NCBI GenBank assembly: GCA_039920305.1
Contig: JBDSEA010000119.1
Span: 1 to 9,914 of the forward strand
Direction of reading: 5' to 3'
DNA length: 9,914 nt
Origin: DASRAJ01 sp039920305
GTDB taxonomy: Bacteria; Bacteroidota; Bacteroidia; Chitinophagales; UBA10324
Positions 6,009 through 9,914 of this stretch are shown one piece after another. Position 1 is the stretch's first letter. Each line of letters opens with the position of its first letter. The notes under the pieces are model-generated. The model was given only the letters and a program-made list of their open reading frames with translations. It did not search any database and was not told the DNA's origin. A program made the position numbers and the translations under genes.

Positions 6009-7952
6009 CTACTTTGAAATCACTATAAATTCTGTTCTCCTGTTTTGCGCCCTGCCTTCTTCCGTATCATTTGTTGCCACCGGTCCCGATTTACCATAGC
6101 CTTTAAAAGCAAGCCGGATGGAAGCAATGCCATTTCTGATCAGATAATCGCTTACAGTTTTTGCACGGCTTTCCGAAAGTGCCTGATTATGCTCATCACT
6201 TCCGGCATTGTCAGTGTACCCGCTTACCTGGATTTTAAGAGCAGGGTTTTGAGTCAGAAGCTCAATAAGCTCGTTAAGCTCAAATTTCGATTCATCTTTC
6301 AGCACATAGGAATCTGTTTCAAAAAAAATATTTCTCAGCACTACCACACCGCCCACACTGATCGGCTTTAATCCGACATTGATTGCAAAAGGTTTTTCAG
6401 CAGGATGATTTTTCAGTGAGAAATTTTCAGAATAAAAAAGATACCCCTTTGCCGAAACATTGAGCGCATAATCTTTTCCACTCGGAATGCTTATCAGATA
6501 GGCTCCGTCAACCGGATCAGCATCGGATTGTGCTATAATATTTCCGGTTACAAGGTCAATTAACTGCACATTGGCAGGTACGGGTGATGAGTTTCCGGCA
6601 TCCACGATCACACCTTTCAAGAATGTAGTAAGCACCGGCCGGGCTGCCTCATACAAATCGAAATAAAACAAATCGAAATTGCGGGTATCACTAAGGCGGT
6701 CAGAGGTGAAATATGCATTTTCACCGCTTAAGCCCACCACAAAACTATTCTCATCATTCCTTGTGTTGATGGGATAGCCGATATTCTTCGCGCGGCTCCA
6801 GGTACCGTCTTGTTGCTTTCTTGAATAGAAAATATCATCACCCCCGAAACCGGGATGTCCCGCAGAAGAAAAGTATAGTGTTTTTCCATCGGCATGAATG
6901 AATGGCGACTTCTCATCATAGGCGGTATTGATGGAATCGCCGAGGTTTACAGGGATATTCCACCTCCCTCTTTTATCGCGGCGTGAAACATAAATATCAC
7001 TTCCGCCCTTTCCGTCTGATCGCCTGCTAACGAAGTACAGTTCATTTCCATCTGCCGATACCGAGGGCTGTGTCTCCCATGCCTGGGTGCACACAGGCGG
7101 TCCCACATTTTCCACCGGCGACCACGAGTTACCCTGCCGGCGCGTAAAGTAAATATCACAACTGCCATAGCCGCCCGGTTTATCACAACTCACATAATAG
7201 AGCGAATTACCATCGGGGGCGAGGGTTTGCGCACCTTCATTGTATTGGGTGTTAACATTATCCATCGGTCTTGCTGTACCCCATTCACCGCCCACTTTGC
7301 TTGAAATATAAAAATCCTCATTTGCAAGCAACCCTTTTCCCATCCTTCTCGTAAACACAATCGTTTGCTCATCGCCCGTGAGTGATGGCAGATATTCCGG
7401 CTGCATTGAATTGATACCGCTTCCCAGGCCTTTAGGATCAAATGGAACCGGATGCATGATTGCTTCAGCAGCAAATAATGCGTTCGACATCATGTGCTCC
7501 GCCTGCTTTTTTCTTTCAACAGAAATTGTTCTGAACGAAAGAAATTTTTCACACGCATCAGCGCAGGCATAGAATGAATCAATGTGCCAGTTGCTCTCTG
7601 AAAGAAAGAACCATGCTTTAGAAGCATAAACAGGATCAAGCCCTACAACTTTTTCAAGAGCTTCTTTTCCTTTTAAAAATTTTTTTTGCTCATTGTACAA
7701 TTCACCAAGCAATAGCCACGCATCTATGAACTTCGGTTCCTCGCGGGTTAACTCTTCAAGCTGATCCATGGCATGTTGCTGATCGTCCTGCATGAGGTAT
7801 TTTGTAGCGGTGTTGAAGTCATTGACTGACTTCCTGGATGCGTTTTTTAATTTTATATAATTCTGCGCAGAAATAGAGGAGGAATAGTGAATGGTGAAAA
7901 GAAAAAATACAATGATCCGCAAGGCCCGGAGCGAAATGGATGATTTCCCCAT
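6009..7952 (-). CDS. TPR / PD40 / CRD / OmpA multidomain envelope protein, PorE-like
   Basis: This is a 647-residue exported protein. It has a signal peptide (about 1-29, cleaved near SISA-QNY; no lipobox cysteine) and TPR-like helices at about 35-140. Five PD40/WD40-like propeller repeats follow (near 189, 243, 296, 350 and 403, each with a Y/F-strand followed by DIYxSRR-like text). A carboxypeptidase-regulatory-like beta domain lies at about 446-530, then an OmpA C-terminal domain (540-647) with NIFFETDSYVL, GYTDNAGS and LSESRAKTV. The meso-diaminopimelate-binding residues fall at D581 and R596, the 15-residue spacing seen in known OmpA domains, so it should bind peptidoglycan. The same domain order occurs in PorE, a type IX secretion component of Porphyromonas, but paralogues exist. 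The frame is open to a TTG at 7988 that overlaps the queE stop. I prefer the ATG at 7952 because the signal peptide follows it directly. It is cotranscribed with queE. Confidence 0.9.
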   Translation of the reverse strand: MGKSSISLRALRIIVFFLFTIHYSSSISAQNYIKLKNASRKSVNDFNTATKYLMQDDQQHAMDQLEELTREEPKFIDAWLLLGELYNEQKKFLKGKEALEKVVGLDPVYASKAWFFLSESNWHIDSFYACADACEKFLSFRTISVERKKQAEHMMSNALFAAEAIMHPVPFDPKGLGSGINSMQPEYLPSLTGDEQTIVFTRRMGKGLLANEDFYISSKVGGEWGTARPMDNVNTQYNEGAQTLAPDGNSLYYVSCDKPGGYGSCDIYFTRRQGNSWSPVENVGPPVCTQAWETQPSVSADGNELYFVSRRSDGKGGSDIYVSRRDKRGRWNIPVNLGDSINTAYDEKSPFIHADGKTLYFSSAGHPGFGGDDIFYSRKQQDGTWSRAKNIGYPINTRNDENSFVVGLSGENAYFTSDRLSDTRNFDLFYFDLYEAARPVLTTFLKGVIVDAGNSSPVPANVQLIDLVTGNIIAQSDADPVDGAYLISIPSGKDYALNVSAKGYLFYSENFSLKNHPAEKPFAINVGLKPISVGGVVVLRNIFFETDSYVLKDESKFELNELIELLTQNPALKIQVSGYTDNAGSDEHNQALSESRAKTVSDYLIRNGIASIRLAFKGYGKSGPVATNDTEEGRAQNRRTEFIVISK

Positions 7953-7984
7953 CTTCGCTATTAATAAGATACCAGTGATTTTTT

Positions 7985-8650
7985 TCAAGGAAGATTAAGA
8001 TATTTATGAACCTGCAAGGAAATTTCCCACTGCGGATTTGTTTTTACATATTCAACGATCAGGGGTGTCATTTCTTTCTCCTTTGACCATTCAGGCTGAA
8101 GAAATAGTTTACAGCGGGGTGAAACCAGAATTGCAAATTCTTCAGCCCACCCGAAATCACTTTTATTGAATACCACCACTTTCAGCTCATCAGCGAGTTT
8201 TAAATTTTCAGGGAGTGGTGCTTTGAATTTCTTGGGTGAGATGCATATCCAGTCCCATTCGCCCGTAACTGGATATGCCGCCGAGGTTTCAAGGTGCGTT
8301 TTCTTTTCAGCCTGATGTAGAGAAGCAGTAAGTGGAAATAAATTATACATCGTAGGCTCACCGCCTGTTATCACACAAATCCCGGAGGGATAATTTTTTG
8401 CTGCCGCAGCGATTTCTTCAACTGATCTTACCGTATGTTTTGAAGCATCCCATGATTCTTTCACATCGCACCAGACACAGCCCACATCGCACCCTCCCAG
8501 GCGAATGAAATAAGCGGCTTTGCCCTGATGAAATCCTTCTCCCTGGATAGTATAAAAGTGTTCCATCAACGGAAGGTGATCGCCCGGCACCATCCCTTCT
8601 AAGAGTGTTTCTGAAAAATTAAAATCCGGTTGTGCATTGGTCATCATCAT
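7985..8650 (-). CDS. queE: 7-carboxy-7-deazaguanine synthase
   Basis: QueE is a radical SAM enzyme that converts 6-carboxytetrahydropterin to 7-carboxy-7-deazaguanine, on the way to preQ0 and queuosine in tRNA. The 221 residues fit the family. The [4Fe-4S]-binding cysteines are C54, C58 and C61 in CDVGCVWCD, the Cx3Cx2C form. Other signs are HFYTIQGEGFHQGKAAYFIR (31-50), GGEPT of the SAM-binding segment (96-100), HLETSAAYP, the QPEWS motif and the typical ending LQVHKYLN. Three consecutive ATG codons (8650, 8647, 8644) are possible starts. It precedes the OmpA-family gene in the same direction with about 32 bases between, and follows folD after 143 bases. QueC, QueD and QueF are not in the window. 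Confidence 0.95.
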   Translation of the reverse strand: MMMTNAQPDFNFSETLLEGMVPGDHLPLMEHFYTIQGEGFHQGKAAYFIRLGGCDVGCVWCDVKESWDASKHTVRSVEEIAAAAKNYPSGICVITGGEPTMYNLFPLTASLHQAEKKTHLETSAAYPVTGEWDWICISPKKFKAPLPENLKLADELKVVVFNKSDFGWAEEFAILVSPRCKLFLQPEWSKEKEMTPLIVEYVKTNPQWEISLQVHKYLNLP

Positions 8651-8784
8651 GGCGACATTTTTAAACCTGTTTCAATCACAGGGAGCTTTGGCAGGATCAT
8701 TTTTTGGATAACGCATGTGCAGGCGAAAGCTTTTACCGTGAATGCCTGTACCGTGTTGACCCGGGAAGGAATAAAAAAATGCAT
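8647..8784 (-). CDS. Possible 45-codon leader ORF overlapping the queE start
   Basis: A 45-codon frame begins at an ATG ten bases after the folD stop and ends with TGA overlapping the first ATG of queE (ATGA). The peptide starts MHFFIPSRVNTV and ends GLKMSP, with two Cys in ACTC; it resembles nothing I know. The overlap would allow translational coupling, as in a leader peptide. A second open frame on the same strand ends at 8672 (RLHMRYPKNDPAKAPCD) and looks equally protein-like, so neither is convincing. The 143-base gap may instead be simple spacer or leader RNA. Confidence 0.15.
   Translation of the reverse strand: MHFFIPSRVNTVQAFTVKAFACTCVIQKMILPKLPVIETGLKMSP
8666..8682 (-). promoter_or_regulatory. 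Small hairpin upstream of queE
   Basis: Read on the minus strand, arms CCTGT and ACAGG enclose a seven-base loop, followed by TTTAAAAATG and then the queE start about 15 bases later. The loop (GATTGAA) can pair with the following TTTAA, giving a short pseudoknot-like geometry reminiscent of preQ1 class I riboswitches. The conserved loop and tail bases of that class are not there, so I regard a riboswitch as unlikely but worth testing. Confidence 0.15.
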
Positions 8785-8793
8785 GATTCAAAA

Positions 8794-9666
8794 TTAGAAA
8801 TTCCTGTGCGCATTATAGGTGTTCATCAGTAGCGCTGCAATCGTCATAGGCCCTACTCCACCGGGGACAGGTGTGATGTAACTGCACTTTGGAGCAACAC
8901 CTTCAAAATCAATATCACCGAGAAGCTTAAATCCGGATTTCTTTGTTTCATCCGGAATTCGTGTAATGCCCACATCAATTACAACGGCACCTTCTTTTAC
9001 CATTTCTCCCCTTACAAATTGCGGCTTGCCGAGTGCCGCTATGAGGATGTCTGCCTGCAAACAGATCTCCGCAATGTTTTTTGTCCTGCTGTGACATAAG
9101 GTAACTGTGCAATTTCCTGGGTAAGAGTTCCGGCTCATTAAGATACTCATGGGTTTTCCTACAATATCACTTCTGCCGATCACTACACAATGCTGCCCGG
9201 CTGTCTCAATTTTATTTCGCTCCAGAAGGAGAAGTATCCCGTATGGTGTTGCAGGCAAATTACATGGCAGTCCCTTAACCATTTTGCCGACATTAACAGG
9301 ATGAAAGCCATCCACGTCTTTAACAGGCGAAATGGCATTGGTGATTTTTTCTTCGCTGATGTGTTTTGGTAGGGGTAGCTGGATAAGTATGCCGGTAATA
9401 TTTTCATCATCATTCAACTGCTTTACAACCGCAAGCAATTCCTCTTCAGAAACCTCCGAATTTTTTCTGATCAATGTTGACCCAAAACCAATGCGTTCAC
9501 AAGCCCTGACTTTTGATGCAACATAGGTTTCACTTGCTCCGTCATTGCCTGTTAACACGGCGGCGAGATGAGGAATCCCCTTACCTGATGACCTTAGTGC
9601 AGAAACTTTTTCAGTAAGCTCTTCCTGAATTTCGAGCGATAGCTTTTTACCATCAAGGAGTTGCAT
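8794..9666 (-). CDS. folD: Bifunctional methylenetetrahydrofolate dehydrogenase / methenyltetrahydrofolate cyclohydrolase
   Basis: FolD oxidises 5,10-methylene-tetrahydrofolate and hydrolyses the product to 10-formyl-tetrahydrofolate, feeding purine synthesis and initiator-tRNA formylation in the cytoplasm. The 290 residues match the family. Catalytic Y48 and K52 sit in ETYVASKVRA, with GILIQLPLP (92-100), DVDGFHPVNVG (117-127), ATPYG (139-143), the cofactor-binding GRSDIVGKP (164-172), CHSRT (191-195), DVGI (231-234), GDIDFEGV (250-257) and ITPVPGGVGPMTIAALL (264-280). The ATG at 9666 is the only sensible start (MQLLDGK). It follows lepA after 101 bases in the same direction and precedes queE. 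Confidence 0.97.
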   Translation of the reverse strand: MQLLDGKKLSLEIQEELTEKVSALRSSGKGIPHLAAVLTGNDGASETYVASKVRACERIGFGSTLIRKNSEVSEEELLAVVKQLNDDENITGILIQLPLPKHISEEKITNAISPVKDVDGFHPVNVGKMVKGLPCNLPATPYGILLLLERNKIETAGQHCVVIGRSDIVGKPMSILMSRNSYPGNCTVTLCHSRTKNIAEICLQADILIAALGKPQFVRGEMVKEGAVVIDVGITRIPDETKKSGFKLLGDIDFEGVAPKCSYITPVPGGVGPMTIAALLMNTYNAHRNF

Positions 9667-9767
9667 TCAAATATTCTTTTTTCAACGATAAAATGGTGAG
9701 ATAACTCTCAGGGCACGTTCCCGCAGACGATTTACTGCTGCTTCACACCCAAGCATCAAGCGATTTT
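9667..9767 (-). promoter_or_regulatory. Intergenic region lepA-folD with a weak candidate promoter
   Basis: On the minus strand TATCGTTG (9690-9683) matches seven of eight positions of the Bacteroidota -7 box and lies 16 bases before the folD ATG; no matching -33 element is seen. The 14-base inverted repeat TGAGA-taac-TCTCA (9697-9710) sits just upstream and has no T tract, so it is more likely an incidental repeat or small operator than a terminator. No gene is apparent here. Confidence 0.25.
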
Positions 9768-9914
9768 TTAATCACCCAATTTAAGCACCGCCAGAAAAGC
9801 CTGCTGCGGGACTTCAACGCTCCCGATCTGCCTCATGCGCTTTTTACCTTTCTTCTGCTTCTCCAGTAATTTTCGCTTGCGTGAAATATCACCGCCGTAG
9901 CATTTTGCAGTTAC
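9768..9914 (-). CDS. lepA: Elongation factor 4 (LepA), C-terminal end only
   Basis: The window holds only the last 48 codons and the TAA at 9768-9770; the gene continues beyond the right edge. The text is the highly conserved LepA C-terminal tail: KCYGGDISRKRKLLEKQKKG, then GKKRMRQIGSVEVPQQAF and LAVLKLGD at the end. EF4 is a ribosome-associated translational GTPase thought to remodel stalled or mistranslocated ribosomes; this tail belongs to its specific C-terminal domain, which reaches the peptidyl-transferase centre. The GTPase domain is not visible here. The tail is intact, so there is no reason to suspect a broken gene. Confidence 0.96.
   Translation of the reverse strand, partial: VTAKCYGGDISRKRKLLEKQKKGKKRMRQIGSVEVPQQAFLAVLKLGD

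Noticed and set aside
6045..6371. 108-codon plus-strand frame opposite the OmpA domain
   Set aside because: The minus strand here encodes an unmistakable OmpA C-terminal domain; the opposite frame is a by-product of its codon pattern.
7953..7988. Twelve-residue N-terminal extension of the OmpA-family protein from a TTG at 7988 overlapping the queE stop
   Set aside because: The ATG at 7952 puts a normal signal peptide directly at the N-terminus; the extension would add ordinary residues before it and needs a rare start codon.

Overview
The window looks like a chromosomal housekeeping stretch from a member of the Bacteroidota, probably of the Chitinophagales/Sphingobacteriales type. The reasons are near-perfect Bacteroidota -7 promoter boxes (TAnnTTTG) in front of pyrE and kdsA, almost no Shine-Dalgarno sequences, a TPR/PD40/carboxypeptidase-regulatory-like/OmpA protein of a kind characteristic of this phylum, a MauE/DoxX membrane protein fused to a thioredoxin-like domain, and a tiny lipoprotein with a SSC lipobox. 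There are no rRNA or tRNA genes, CRISPR arrays or insertion sequences, and no stretch over 300 bases lacks a gene.

Layout. Bases 1-726 hold two short coiled-coil genes in the same direction, each disrupted by one apparent frameshift. The second has a signal sequence at one end and a membrane segment at the other. They are the only accessory-looking part of the window. Bases 736-2692 hold a divergent pair: a Nudix hydrolase on the minus strand, and pyrE overlapping a DUF445-type membrane protein gene on the plus strand. They are separated by a 68-base promoter region. Bases 2771-4615 carry a YheT-like alpha/beta hydrolase and kdsA (Kdo-8-phosphate synthase, metal-dependent class), with a clean promoter box just before the kdsA start. 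Bases 4761-5984 hold a cysteine-rich mini-lipoprotein, a strong terminator hairpin, and the MauE/thioredoxin-like fusion. From 6009 to the right edge everything is on the minus strand, transcribed right to left: lepA (only its 3' end is present), folD, queE and the PorE-like OmpA-family gene.

Functional picture. pyrE (pyrimidines), folD (one-carbon folate), queE (7-deazaguanine/queuosine) and lepA (translation factor) are core metabolism and translation. kdsA (LPS core sugar) and the OmpA-family protein (peptidoglycan-anchored periplasmic scaffold, possibly a type IX secretion component) serve the envelope. The lipoprotein and MauE/thioredoxin-like pair may form a small extracytoplasmic thiol-redox module. 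No clearly new system is proved here. The best candidates for a second look are that cysteine-rich pair with its hairpin next to the start codon, the broken coiled-coil pair at the left edge, and the queE-linked PorE-like gene.
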